From Algoriphagus sp. AK58 (GTDB lineage Bacteria; Bacteroidota; Bacteroidia; Cytophagales; Cyclobacteriaceae), in NCBI RefSeq assembly GCF_014324365.1, contig NZ_QEIG01000007.1, forward strand, positions 233,830-297,829: a stretch of DNA of 64,000 bases, written 5' to 3'. Every line of letters begins with the position of its first letter. Position 1 is the stretch's first letter. The notes below the pieces were generated by a model, which saw only the letters and a list, made by a program, of their open reading frames with translations, had not been told where the DNA came from and made no database searches. A program made the translations under genes and the position numbers. Below, piece after piece: positions 44,543 through 53,668 of the stretch.

Positions 44543-45738
44543 TCTTCATACTGCAGCCCCTCGAATCGGATGATGTCATAGCGAAGAAAGTTCTCATCAA
44601 AATTGTCTCTGTTTGGGTTATTGGTGGACAGGTAGAGCCCTTTTTTGCCGACGAAATAGTTCCAGGGTTCGATTTGAAAGTTTTCGAAAAGGTGTTCCCC
44701 TAAAATTTCAAGATTTTGATTTATTACCATCACGCCTATTTTAGGACGATCTCCAAAAAGATCTCTAACAGAGACATCCTCAAATTCCTTTAAATCAAAT
44801 CCCCGAAAAAAAAACCTATAATAAACATTTCGATAGGGGTCTGCTAAAAGGAGTTCGTATCGGTCATTATTAAGAGCCTTAATCATCCCTGTATCTCCGT
44901 ATGGAAGTTGATCTAAAATCGGAAAATTATTTACCCATCTTGATTTTACTTCCATATGACTGAGTAGTTCTCCTCGTTTTTTTGATACAACCCAAAGTCT
45001 ATGATCGCTAGTAGGAGACACGATTATGGAGTCACCTAAGCTAGCCCAAGTAAGTTCCATACTTTTTCTTCCTTTATCCCAAATATCATTTGGATGATTT
45101 GCAGGAAGCCATTCAATCTTTTCTTCGTTATTTTCCAGTTGCACTCGATAGATATGTTTTGAGGTTTGAATGTCCTCTTTGGACATCTCATACATATTTT
45201 TGAAAAAGGGTTGCGCGCCATAAATTGAGTTATCCCCAAAAAGAAATGGAAGTCGGTTATCCGAGGTAAGAAAGTTTACCCTGTTTTCAGGATCTCGGAT
45301 AGGAATGGTTTTTTTAAGGTTCCCTTGGAAATCCATGATTTTGATGGCTGGGGGAATTGTGGCGATGATGACACAATCTGGGTTTACGATTCGAAATCCA
45401 TTTTCGCTCCCGATTTTATTTGGGCCATCGAGAGGTAAATGAATCTGATGCACTGATGAAAGTAAACTGAAGGATAAGAGTTCAATCTTCCTCAAAGATT
45501 TGTTAACTGTAGCTAGATATTCCCCCGAATCTGAATCGATATATTGAAGTTTGTTGGATGAAGGTGCAAAGGTCTCAGAAAGCTTGATTTCTAAAATATC
45601 ATGTTTATAAGCCCTAAACTGGTCATTATTTTTCCCCCCATTACAAGCAGCCAAAAAACCGATTGTCAAAATTAGGATGGGTAAAGTGAAAAAGTACTTT
45701 GTAAAAATCAACAGTTTTTTTCTCGATATTTTTACCAC
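44539..45738 (-). CDS. DUF4221 family lipoprotein
   Basis: Function unknown. The lipoprotein signal peptide ends in a lipobox (IGFLAAC, Cys near residue 32). The mature part (about 370 aa) is composed of beta-strand repeats of the kind predicted to form a six-bladed propeller (YIDSDSGEYLATVNKSLRKI, LWVVSKKRGELLSHMEVKS, YLSTNNPNRDNFDENFLRYD). This family is, from memory, nearly restricted to Bacteroidetes and common in Algoriphagus-like genomes. Coupled by a 4-nt overlap to the MG2/plug gene, and preceded 95 nt upstream by the small cysteine-rich peptide gene on the same strand. Confidence 0.75.
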   Translation of the reverse strand: MVKISRKKLLIFTKYFFTLPILILTIGFLAACNGGKNNDQFRAYKHDILEIKLSETFAPSSNKLQYIDSDSGEYLATVNKSLRKIELLSFSLLSSVHQIHLPLDGPNKIGSENGFRIVNPDCVIIATIPPAIKIMDFQGNLKKTIPIRDPENRVNFLTSDNRLPFLFGDNSIYGAQPFFKNMYEMSKEDIQTSKHIYRVQLENNEEKIEWLPANHPNDIWDKGRKSMELTWASLGDSIIVSPTSDHRLWVVSKKRGELLSHMEVKSRWVNNFPILDQLPYGDTGMIKALNNDRYELLLADPYRNVYYRFFFRGFDLKEFEDVSVRDLFGDRPKIGVMVINQNLEILGEHLFENFQIEPWNYFVGKKGLYLSTNNPNRDNFDENFLRYDIIRFEGLQYED

Positions 45739-45777
45739 GTCTTTCGTTTGATTTTAAGGTTCTTAAAACATTTAGAA

Positions 45778-45815
45778 AAGGCAATCCTTTTTAAATTCTA
45801 AAATAGGATTGCCTT
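45778..45815 (-). terminator. Terminator after the 64-aa peptide gene
   Basis: An 11-bp perfect stem (AAGGCAATCCT / AGGATTGCCTT) with a 16-nt AT-rich loop, 19 nt after the peptide stop on the minus strand, followed by TTCT. It would partly or fully insulate the lipoprotein gene from the peptide gene. Confidence 0.75.
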
Positions 45816-45833
45816 AAATAAAAGCGTGAGGTT

Positions 45834-46028
45834 TTAATTATCCTCCTCTTTTTCTTCGCAAATGCACATATTCTGATCTATCGGATCAAAACAGTTTTCG
45901 CCATTCCAAAAACATTGTGCAATTGGTCCACCTTGGGCATCCACATCACTTGACTCGAAATAGGAAACTCCAAATGTGCCGGCTTCGATCAAGGCAGCTC
46001 CAAGCACAAGCATTTTTACTTTATTCAT
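45834..46028 (-). CDS. Small exported cysteine-containing peptide, 64 aa (NVEALA-like)
   Basis: A short basic start (MNKVKM), a hydrophobic stretch (VLGAALIEAGTFGVSYF) and a polar, acidic C-terminal half with four cysteines: CFWNGENC and MCICEEKEEDN. This resembles in layout the NVEALA-type peptides of Bacteroidetes, which are encoded next to propeller lipoproteins, although the NVEALA box itself is not literal here (the matching place reads SSDVDAQGG). Expressed from its own unit with a terminator at 45778-45815. Whether it is a precursor, signal or structural peptide is unknown. Confidence 0.65.
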   Translation of the reverse strand: MNKVKMLVLGAALIEAGTFGVSYFESSDVDAQGGPIAQCFWNGENCFDPIDQNMCICEEKEEDN

Positions 46029-46180
46029 CTTTGTTACTTTAAGAAAAATTGAGTTTTACTAGAATTAAGCAGGAATTCTTTCCCTCTTTAATCAGTTTTT
46101 CAGTAATATCACTAGCAAAATAGTATTAAGGGAAGAGGCTTCCAACTGTTTCTATAAAAAAAAAACGAAAAATTATTTTA

Positions 46181-47806
46181 TTATACTTTAAATACGTTGA
46201 TGAATCTAAACCTCCTTCCATCAAATAACCCCTTATCACTCAGCTTCAAATCCGGAATCACCAGCAAGGCCATAAAGCTCAGGGTCATAAAGGGAGAATT
46301 CAGGCTAGAACCCATTCCCTTGGCCATCCGGTCGATTCGGGTATAGGCTTCTGCCACCTGATAGCCGTCTTCCGGTGACATAATTCCTCCTACAGGTAGC
46401 GGGAGCACTTCCTCCATTTCTCCCGAAACTGCCGAAATCCCACCTTTTGCTTCGATCAGGAGATTCACCGCTCTGCTGATAGACTCGTCATCGATTCCCA
46501 CGGCAATGATATTGTGGGAGTCATGTCCGACTGAAGAAGCGATAGCTCCGGCTTTCAGCCCGAAGTTTTTGATAAAAGCCACCGAGGGAGTTGCATCCTG
46601 ATAGCGGTTGACCACGGTGATTTTCAGAATGTTTTTATCCCGATTGGATTCCGCAAAGCCATCCCGGATCAAAATTTCTCCCTCGATCTCCGGTGTGATC
46701 AGCTGTCCGTCCAAGGCTTCGATGACTCGTACTTTTGTTCCGGAGGCAGAGATTCGAAAATCTTCCGGCTTTTTGGATGAGGTGTGGAAATTATTGATCA
46801 GCTCATTTTTGATCCGGGGAATAAGGGTTTTTCCATTTTCAGCTACTTTTTGTCCTTTGATATAGGTGGCGAGGACTTCAAACCGTTCCAGATCCTTGAC
46901 CAGGATAAAATCCGCAGGATCCCCTTCCCGGACTTGACCCACCGGTAAGGAATAGTGAGCAATGGGATTGAGGCAGGCTCCTCTCAGCACGTCAAACACG
47001 TCTTTTCCCTTGGCAATTGCTCGGGCGGCGAGTTCATTGATATGACTGATGGCCAGATTGTCGGGATGCTTGTCGTCGGAGCAAAACATGATCATCTCGG
47101 GATAGTCGTCGATCAAATCGATCAGCGCTTCAAAGTTTTTGGCGGCCGAACCTTCCCGAATGGAGATTTTCATCCCGAGTTTGATTTTACCCAAAGCTTC
47201 TTCATAGGTAAAGCACTCGTGATCCGTGCTTGGCCCTGCGGACACATATTTTTTTGCCAGTTCTCCCATCAGGCCGGGCGCGTGTCCATCGATGGGTTTG
47301 GTATATTTCTGAGCAATCCGGATTTTTTCCATGACTATAGGATCCCGATTAACAGTTCCAGGCCAGTTCATCATTTCGGCCAAGTAAAGAATCTCAGGTC
47401 GAGCCATTAGATTGTCGATATCGGCAGCATTTATTTCTCCTCCGGCAGTTTCAAAAGGAGTGGCCGGCACGCAGGAAGGAGCACCGAAGAAAAAGTGAAA
47501 AGGCACCTGTTTGCCGTTTTCGACCATGTATTCCACGCCCTGCATGCCGCAGACATTAGCGATCTCGTGTGGGTCTGAGATCGTGGCGACCGTCCCATGC
47601 ACCACCGCAAGGCGGGCAAATTCCGAAGGAACCAGCATGGAAGACTCCACGTGAACGTGGGCATCGATAAATCCCGGCATTAAAAAAGGGAGTTCTTTAT
47701 CGGGTTGGATTTCTTGGATTTGCATGATTTTTCCCTCTTGTATGGTGATTTCTGCAGGGAAAATTTTTCTCGATGGGATGTCAACTAACTTGGCTTGGAT
47801 ATTCAT
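46181..47806 (-). CDS. ade: Adenine deaminase
   Basis: Converts adenine to hypoxanthine for purine salvage. Amidohydrolase metal motif [14 protein letters not shown] near 44-57. The second metal site and the C-terminal adenine-deaminase domain are present ([13 protein letters not shown] near 420-432, followed by [14 protein letters not shown]). 541 aa is typical of the Ade family. It is upstream and divergent from cmk across 132 nt. Confidence 0.93.
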   Translation of the reverse strand: MNIQAKLVDIPSRKIFPAEITIQEGKIMQIQEIQPDKELPFLMPGFIDAHVHVESSMLVPSEFARLAVVHGTVATISDPHEIANVCGMQGVEYMVENGKQVPFHFFFGAPSCVPATPFETAGGEINAADIDNLMARPEILYLAEMMNWPGTVNRDPIVMEKIRIAQKYTKPIDGHAPGLMGELAKKYVSAGPSTDHECFTYEEALGKIKLGMKISIREGSAAKNFEALIDLIDDYPEMIMFCSDDKHPDNLAISHINELAARAIAKGKDVFDVLRGACLNPIAHYSLPVGQVREGDPADFILVKDLERFEVLATYIKGQKVAENGKTLIPRIKNELINNFHTSSKKPEDFRISASGTKVRVIEALDGQLITPEIEGEILIRDGFAESNRDKNILKITVVNRYQDATPSVAFIKNFGLKAGAIASSVGHDSHNIIAVGIDDESISRAVNLLIEAKGGISAVSGEMEEVLPLPVGGIMSPEDGYQVAEAYTRIDRMAKGMGSSLNSPFMTLSFMALLVIPDLKLSDKGLFDGRRFRFINVFKV

Positions 47807-47893
47807 GTAATGTATTGATAAAAATCAGTGAATTTCAAGGCTATTTAAGCTTAGCCTAGGGAGTCTTTCGGGATGGTTTAAGATTAAAACTAC

Positions 47894-47901
47894 TATATTT
47901 G
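47894..47901 (+). promoter_or_regulatory. -7 element (TATATTTG) upstream of cmk
   Basis: Exact TAnnTTTG match 37 nt before the cmk ATG. The -33 half is not obvious. Confidence 0.5.
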
Positions 47902-47938
47902 CCCAAAATTAAGCAGTAAACCAAGACAGGTTTTTTTG

Positions 47939-48643
47939 ATGGGTAAGATTGTCATCGCCATAGATGGATATTCGGGATGTGGGAAAAGTTCGACGGCAAA
48001 AGCAGTAGCCAAGGATTTGGGATTTACTTACATTGATTCCGGAGCGATGTATCGAGCCGCTACGTTACATTTTTTAAACCATTTTCTATCTCCCTCCAAT
48101 CCCCACGATGTGGAGAAAGGGTTGAAGTCACTGGAAATTTCCTTTCAGATCAATCCCGACACCCAAAAACAGGAAACTTACCTCAACGGTCTTAATGTGG
48201 AGGATGAGATCCGAACCATGAGAGTTTCTGAACGTGTAAGTGAGGTAGCCACGATTAAAGAGATTCGCAAAGAATTGGTGGCCCAACAGCAGCGATTGGG
48301 AAGGAAAAAGGGTGTAGTCATGGATGGTAGGGATATTGGTTCGGTAGTATTCCCGGATGCGGAGTTGAAAATTTTCATGACCGCGGATTTAGAAACCCGG
48401 GCAGCAAGAAGACAGCAGGAGCTTTTGCAAAAAGGAGAACTGGTGGATCTGGAAGAAATCAAAACCAACTTGGCGGAGCGGGACCGAGTGGATTCATCGC
48501 GAGCAGAAAGTCCCCTGACCAAAATGCCCGATGCGGTTGAAATAGATACGAGTAATTTGACCTTTACAGAGCAAGTAGCCCGAATCGTGGAGCTTGCAAA
48601 AGAGGTTATTGAAAAAGAGAAGGATTATGCAGGTAACCATTGA
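47939..48643 (+). CDS. cmk: Cytidylate kinase
   Basis: Phosphorylates CMP and dCMP. The P-loop GYSGCGKSS is near 10-18, DSGAMYRA near 33-40 (substrate site), and DGRDIGSVVFPDA near 121-133. The frame opens at a TTG 3 nt upstream; the ATG at 47939 (MGKIVIAIDG) is the likely start, 234 aa. It overlaps ispH by 17 nt. Confidence 0.94.
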   Translation: MGKIVIAIDGYSGCGKSSTAKAVAKDLGFTYIDSGAMYRAATLHFLNHFLSPSNPHDVEKGLKSLEISFQINPDTQKQETYLNGLNVEDEIRTMRVSERVSEVATIKEIRKELVAQQQRLGRKKGVVMDGRDIGSVVFPDAELKIFMTADLETRAARRQQELLQKGELVDLEEIKTNLAERDRVDSSRAESPLTKMPDAVEIDTSNLTFTEQVARIVELAKEVIEKEKDYAGNH

Positions 48644-49523
48644 TAAAAATTCAGGCTACTGTTTCGGAGTCGAGTTTGCCATCAAAATGGCCGAGGATGA
48701 AATGGAAAACAGTGATCGCCTCTACTGCTTGGGAGACATAGTTCACAACGACATGGAGGTCAAACGTCTGAGAGAAAAAGGGCTTGTCGTGATCGACCGC
48801 GATCAGCTTCATGAGCTCAGCAACTGCAAAGTTTTGATCAGGGCTCATGGCGAACCGCCGGAAACCTACAAAACTGCCATTGAAAACAACATCGAACTTA
48901 TCGATGCTTCCTGTCCAGTGGTATTGAAACTGCAGCATCGTGTCAAAAATGCTTTTGACAAAATGGAGAAAGAAAACGGTCAGATTGTCATTTATGGCAA
49001 AAAAGGCCACGCCGAGGTAATAGGCCTGACCGGACAGACCTTGGAAAAAGCCATTGTTGTCATGGAAGACTCCGATTTGGACAAGATTGATTATAACCGT
49101 CCCGTAACACTTTTCAGTCAGACCACCAAAAGCACCAAGGGCTTTTATGAATTGTCCAAAAAAATCGAAAATCGCATCAAGGAAGCCAAAGGGGATTTGA
49201 CCGAATTGGACTTCAATGCCAATGATTCGATTTGCAGGCAAGTATCCAACAGAGAACCTCAGCTACAGCGATTTGCACAGGAAAATGATGTGATACTTTT
49301 CGTTTCAGGCAAGAAGAGTTCCAATGGAAAAGCCCTCTATCAGGTATGTCTTAACGAAAACCCGAGAAGTTATTTTATCGAAAACGAAACAGAGCTCGAC
49401 CCAGAGTGGTTTCATTCCGGAGATAGAGTCGGGATCTGTGGAGCCACTTCCACACCCATGTGGCTCATGGAGCAGGTCAAAGCTTATGTGGAGACCATGG
49501 AAGAAAACATGCTACAGGCATAA
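48627..49523 (+). CDS. ispH: 4-hydroxy-3-methylbut-2-enyl diphosphate reductase
   Basis: The last enzyme of the MEP isoprenoid pathway, with an Fe-S cluster. Cluster cysteines: C in SGYCFGVE (residue 11), C in DASCPVV (near 94) and C in NDSICRQVSNRE (near 198). The HGEPP motif (near 73) matches the active-site block. The frame is open to TTG 48594, but the ATG at 48627 (MQVTIDKNSGYCFG) fits the family. 298 aa. The cmk-ispH overlap suggests one operon. Confidence 0.95.
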   Translation: MQVTIDKNSGYCFGVEFAIKMAEDEMENSDRLYCLGDIVHNDMEVKRLREKGLVVIDRDQLHELSNCKVLIRAHGEPPETYKTAIENNIELIDASCPVVLKLQHRVKNAFDKMEKENGQIVIYGKKGHAEVIGLTGQTLEKAIVVMEDSDLDKIDYNRPVTLFSQTTKSTKGFYELSKKIENRIKEAKGDLTELDFNANDSICRQVSNREPQLQRFAQENDVILFVSGKKSSNGKALYQVCLNENPRSYFIENETELDPEWFHSGDRVGICGATSTPMWLMEQVKAYVETMEENMLQA

Positions 49524-49612
49524 ATTCCTTCCTGATTTTCACCGCCTGTCCGCTTAATCAAAAGTTCGAACAATTAATGTGACATAAGCTCCATATCAAA
49601 AGGTTTTTCTTT

Positions 49613-49620
49613 AGATTTGG
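49613..49620 (+). promoter_or_regulatory. -7 element (TAGATTTG) upstream of nqrA
   Basis: Exact TAnnTTTG match 35 nt before the nqrA ATG and 90 nt after the ispH stop, consistent with the nqr operon having its own promoter. Confidence 0.5.
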
Positions 49621-49655
49621 GGCGTTTTTCAAAAGCTCATAGTTCAAAAACAGAT

Positions 49656-51005
49656 ATGTCTAAAATAGTGAAGCTTAAGAAGGGTTTCGACCTGAAGCTG
49701 GTTGGAAAGGCTCCTTTGGAGACAGCCAACCTCGCCGCGGCAACGACCTTCGCCATTAAGCCAACGGACTTTCCGGGGATTCAGCGTCCCAAAGTCCTTG
49801 TCAACGAAGGAGATACGGTCAAAGCCGGTACTCCCATCCTGATCGACAAAGCCATGGATCAGGTAATCTATGCAGCACCGGTATCCGGAGAAATCGTAGA
49901 AGTCAAGCGAGGTGAGAAAAGAAAACTCCTTGAAATCAAGATTTTGGCTGACCAAACGATCACCCATGAAAACTTTGGAAAAATTGACCTCAACCAGGAT
50001 CGCGATGCCTTGGCTCTAAAGCTTGCATCTACAGGTGTATGGCCAAACATCATCCAAAGACCTTTCGGTATCGTAGCCAATCCAGCTGATACTCCAAAAG
50101 CTATTTTCATTTCTGCTTTTGATACCCATCCGCTTGCGCCAGATTTTGGATACACCCTTAAAGGTGAAGAAAAATACTTCCAGGCTGGGATTGATGCATT
50201 GGCAAAATTGACCAAAGGCAAAGTTCACCTGAATGTGGACGGATCCAAGCCCGTTCCCGCAGTGTTCTCCGGAGTGAAAAATGCCCAAATCAACCAATTT
50301 TCCGGTCCACATCCAGCGGGTAACGTAGGGACTCAAATCCATCATTTGGATCCGATCAACAAAGGCGAGATCGCCTGGACAGTAAGCCCTGTAGGGGTAG
50401 TTCAAATTGGAAAAGCAGTTCTGGAAGGTGTTTATGATGCTTCTAAAATGATCGCTTTGACAGGTTCTGAACTGACCAAAACAGGATATGTGAAGACCTA
50501 TGTAGGTGCTAATGTTTCCTCTTTTGTCAAAGGGAACCTCAACTCAGGCCATGTTCGAGTGATTTCAGGAAACGTATTGACTGGAGAGAAGTTGAACTTG
50601 GACGGATTCTTAGGATTCTACCATAATCAGATTACCGTAATTCCAGAGGGTGATTATGAAGAATTCTTGGGTTGGCTGAAGCCAAGCTCTTCTAAGTTGA
50701 GCTTCCACAAAGCGATTGGTATGCTTTCTTTCCTCAACAAAGGTGAATTCAAAGTGGACACCAATACCCACGGTGAAGAACGTCCTTTTGTAGTGACTGG
50801 CGTTTTTGAAAAAGTAATGCCTATGGATATTCTTCCAACTTACCTATTCAAAGCGATTGTAGCTGAGGATTTTGACGAAATGGAAGAGTTAGGTCTCTAT
50901 GAGTTGGTAGAGGAAGACGTTGCACTTTGTGAGTTTGTAGACCCTTCAAAGAATGATTTGCAGGAGTTGGTAAGACACGGGATAGAACTATTAATGTACA
51001 GTTAA
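49656..51005 (+). CDS. nqrA: Na+-translocating NADH:quinone reductase subunit A
   Basis: Quinone-binding peripheral subunit of the Na+-NQR respiratory complex on the cytoplasmic face. The start MSKIVKLKKGFDLKLVGKAP is characteristic. An RnfC-like barrel/SLBB body follows (FPGIQRPKVLVNEGDTVKAG, a lipoyl-like hairpin near 42-61, and GTQIHHLDPINKGE near 229-242). The frame extends to TTG 49617; I use the ATG at 49656. 449 aa, normal. nqrB starts 4 nt later. Confidence 0.95.
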   Translation: MSKIVKLKKGFDLKLVGKAPLETANLAAATTFAIKPTDFPGIQRPKVLVNEGDTVKAGTPILIDKAMDQVIYAAPVSGEIVEVKRGEKRKLLEIKILADQTITHENFGKIDLNQDRDALALKLASTGVWPNIIQRPFGIVANPADTPKAIFISAFDTHPLAPDFGYTLKGEEKYFQAGIDALAKLTKGKVHLNVDGSKPVPAVFSGVKNAQINQFSGPHPAGNVGTQIHHLDPINKGEIAWTVSPVGVVQIGKAVLEGVYDASKMIALTGSELTKTGYVKTYVGANVSSFVKGNLNSGHVRVISGNVLTGEKLNLDGFLGFYHNQITVIPEGDYEEFLGWLKPSSSKLSFHKAIGMLSFLNKGEFKVDTNTHGEERPFVVTGVFEKVMPMDILPTYLFKAIVAEDFDEMEELGLYELVEEDVALCEFVDPSKNDLQELVRHGIELLMYS

Positions 51006-51008
51006 GAT

Positions 51009-52208
51009 ATGAAGGCATTACAAAATCTCTTCGATAGCATAAAGCCAAACTTTGAGAAGGGCGGCAAATGGGAAAAGTTCCACACCCTGTATGAGGGACA
51101 TAGAACAATTGCTTTTGCTCCGGATTTGATCACCAAGTCAAAAGGTGCTCAAATTAAAGATGCGACTGACCTAAAGCGTGTGATGATCACAGTAGTGATT
51201 GCCATGATTCCAGCTTTATTGTTTGGTATTCTTAATATTGGTCATCAACACTTCATCGCTTCAGGCGAGGAGGCAACATTAGTTGACAAGGCGATCTTTG
51301 GGGCACTTTCCGTACTTCCGATTCTGATCGTTTCTTATGCAGTGGGTTTGGCTACAGAATTTACCTTCTGTGTCATCCGTAATCACCCTGTTTCCGAAGG
51401 GTATCTGGTGTCAGGTATGTTGATTGCCTTGGTGATGCCTCCGTACATTCCACTTTGGCAAGTAGCTCTGGCCACCATTTTTGCAGTAGTAATCGGTAAA
51501 GAAGTGTTTGGAGGAACGGGTATGAACATCCTCAACGTAGCGATGACAGCCAGAGCTTTCTTGTACTTTGCCTACCCAGCCCAGATTTCTGGTGACCAGG
51601 TTTGGACTTACCTTGGCGACAAAACTGCGGTTGACGGTTTTTCGGGAGCAACAGCTCTTGGTGTGGCATACAATGCCAGCATCGATGGAGCCCCTGTAGT
51701 GGATGCTCTTAATTCTCACAATGCTTCTTTCGGGGCCGACTTTAGTTTCTTCAATATGTTTATGGGATGGATTCCAGGTTCGATTGGTGAAACTTCCACC
51801 TTGATGGCCCTTATTGGAGCGGTTATTTTGGTGGCTACAGGTGTGGCTAGCTGGAAAATTATCGTAGGTGGATTTGGAGGAGCTTATGTGATGGGACTTG
51901 TGATGAATGCGCTTGCAGTGAATGAATATATGGCAATGCCAGCACACTATCACTTGGTGATGGGAGGTCTGGCCTTTGGTGTGGTATTCATGGCTACTGA
52001 CCCTGTTTCCGCAGCTCAGACTGAAGTTGGAAAGTGGATTTATGGAATCATGATCGGTGTGCTTACTGTAATCATCCGTGTGACCAATCCAGCCTATCCG
52101 GAAGGAATTATGCTTGCTGTTCTATTTATGAACGTGATGGCACCATTGATTGACTATTATGTAGTAAAAGCTAATAAAACAAGGAGGTTACAACGTGCAA
52201 CAGTCTAA
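51009..52208 (+). CDS. nqrB: Na+-NQR subunit B
   Basis: Integral-membrane subunit with about ten helices that carries covalent FMN and riboflavin and forms the Na+ path. The FMN-attachment site S-G-A-T is in VDGFSGATALG near 207-217. NYG-type ends and PPYIPLWQVALATIFAVVIGK (shortened: PLWQVALATIFAVV) are typical RnfD/NqrB helices. 399 aa. Overlaps nqrC by 14 nt. Confidence 0.95.
   Translation: MKALQNLFDSIKPNFEKGGKWEKFHTLYEGHRTIAFAPDLITKSKGAQIKDATDLKRVMITVVIAMIPALLFGILNIGHQHFIASGEEATLVDKAIFGALSVLPILIVSYAVGLATEFTFCVIRNHPVSEGYLVSGMLIALVMPPYIPLWQVALATIFAVVIGKEVFGGTGMNILNVAMTARAFLYFAYPAQISGDQVWTYLGDKTAVDGFSGATALGVAYNASIDGAPVVDALNSHNASFGADFSFFNMFMGWIPGSIGETSTLMALIGAVILVATGVASWKIIVGGFGGAYVMGLVMNALAVNEYMAMPAHYHLVMGGLAFGVVFMATDPVSAAQTEVGKWIYGIMIGVLTVIIRVTNPAYPEGIMLAVLFMNVMAPLIDYYVVKANKTRRLQRATV
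52181..52188 (+). promoter_or_regulatory. Strong Shine-Dalgarno sequence for nqrC (AAGGAGGT)
   Basis: A full anti-16S match 6 nt before the GTG start of nqrC, inside the end of nqrB. Such clear Shine-Dalgarno sites are rare elsewhere in this window, as expected for Bacteroidetes; it fixes the GTG start and may support coupled translation. Confidence 0.75.
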
Positions 52209-52944
52209 TACATACATTATCGTCTTCTCGGCGATTTTGACGATCGTTCTAGGATTACTCCTTTCTGGCACATCCCAGGTTTTGGGTCCGTTGCAGCAGG
52301 AGGCTATCGCTTTAGATAAGAAGAAACAAATTCTTGGGGCTGTGATTGACGCTGCTGAGATTGATAAAATGACTCCTCAGCAAATCAATGAGTTTTATGC
52401 ATCCCGAATTTCTTCTACAGTGGTAGATATCAGCGGAAAAGAAATTTCCGGTGTAGAGGCTGAAAAAGTGGAGATTGCCAAGGATTATAAGAAGCCTGCA
52501 GATAAGAGACAATATCCGGTATTCATGTTTCATGCAGAAGGAAAACCAGAAGCGATTGAATCCTATATTTTCCCACTTTATGGAGCAGGTCTATGGGATG
52601 CCATTTGGGGTTACATTGCCTTGGAGACTGACATGAATACTATCGGAGGTATTACATTGGCTCATGCCAGTGAGACCCCAGGTCTTGGTGCAAGAATTAC
52701 TGAGGGAGAAGTTCAAGCTCGCTATGTGGGTAAGAAAATCTTCGATGACTCGGGCGCTCTTGTGGCTGTTCAAATGCAAAAGGGAGAAGGCAAGGATTAT
52801 TCCTCAGATTTACACAAAGTCGACGGAATGTCAGGAGCAACGATTACCGGTAATGGTGTAAACAATATGTTGAAAGCCTATTTGGGTCACTATGAGGCTT
52901 ACATCAAATCCAAATCTTCAAACCAGGCAGTTGCCGGTCTTTAA
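52195..52944 (+). CDS. nqrC: Na+-NQR subunit C
   Basis: Membrane-anchored subunit with a periplasmic domain that carries covalent FMN. One N-terminal helix (about 6-26, YIIVFSAILTIVLGLLLSG). The FMN-threonine motif S-G-A-T-I-T is in DGMSGATITGNGV near 212-224. GTG start, supported by the Shine-Dalgarno site 6 nt upstream. 249 aa. nqrD begins 28 nt downstream. Confidence 0.95.
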   Translation: MQQSNTYIIVFSAILTIVLGLLLSGTSQVLGPLQQEAIALDKKKQILGAVIDAAEIDKMTPQQINEFYASRISSTVVDISGKEISGVEAEKVEIAKDYKKPADKRQYPVFMFHAEGKPEAIESYIFPLYGAGLWDAIWGYIALETDMNTIGGITLAHASETPGLGARITEGEVQARYVGKKIFDDSGALVAVQMQKGEGKDYSSDLHKVDGMSGATITGNGVNNMLKAYLGHYEAYIKSKSSNQAVAGL

Positions 52945-52972
52945 TTTATTTTCAACTCAACGGATTTAAAAA

Positions 52973-53656
52973 ATGAGTACTGAAACAATAGAAAAAGCGA
53001 TTGAGAAAAAGCCGGCAGAGCCTTTGTTCTCCAAGCGCAGAAAGAAACTGGTCACTGATCCTTTGGTAGATGATAACCCGATTACCATTCAGGTGTTGGG
53101 GATTTGTTCTGCCCTTGCAGTAACTACTCAGATGAAGCCAACTCTAGTTATGGCCATATCTGTAATCTTTGTAGTAGCCATGTCCAACTTTGTGATCTCC
53201 CTCATGAGAAATACCATCCCAAGTCGGGTTCGTATTATTGTGCAGTTGGCAGTCGTTGCGACCTTGGTTACCTTGGTTTCCGAAGTTTTGAAGGCTTTTG
53301 CTTACGATATGTACAAGGAGCTTTCTGTGTTTATCGGTTTGATCATTACTAACTGTATTGTAATGGGTCGACTGGAAGCCTTTGCTTTAGGTAATAAGCC
53401 TTATGACTCTGTTCTTGACGGTCTGGGCTCAGCATTGGGATATTCTTGGATCATTCTGACTGTGGCCTTCTTCCGTGAGTTGTGGGGTTCAGGTTCGGTA
53501 TTTGGAATACCGGTATTTGACTATGTGTCCGGCCTTTTCGGTCCTGATTTTAAATTGGCTACCAATGGTCTGATGGTAACTCCTGTAGGTGCTTTTATTA
53601 TTCTAGGATTGATTATCTGGGTACAGAGAACTAAAACAGGCTACGTAGAACACTAA
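52973..53656 (+). CDS. nqrD: Na+-NQR subunit D
   Basis: Integral-membrane subunit of the RnfE/NqrD family with six predicted helices after an N-terminal polar segment of about 40 residues (a little longer than usual). It pairs with NqrE to hold the [2Fe-2S] centre in the membrane: cysteines in LGICSALAVT and ITNCIVMGR match the conserved positions. 227 aa. Gap to nqrE is 12 nt. Confidence 0.94.
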   Translation: MSTETIEKAIEKKPAEPLFSKRRKKLVTDPLVDDNPITIQVLGICSALAVTTQMKPTLVMAISVIFVVAMSNFVISLMRNTIPSRVRIIVQLAVVATLVTLVSEVLKAFAYDMYKELSVFIGLIITNCIVMGRLEAFALGNKPYDSVLDGLGSALGYSWIILTVAFFRELWGSGSVFGIPVFDYVSGLFGPDFKLATNGLMVTPVGAFIILGLIIWVQRTKTGYVEH

Positions 53657-53668
53657 AAGGAATTTAAA

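Noticed and set aside
46157..46166. A10 homopolymer after the adenine deaminase gene, possible phase-variable tract
   Set aside because: It lies outside any coding frame and not at a recognisable promoter spacer.
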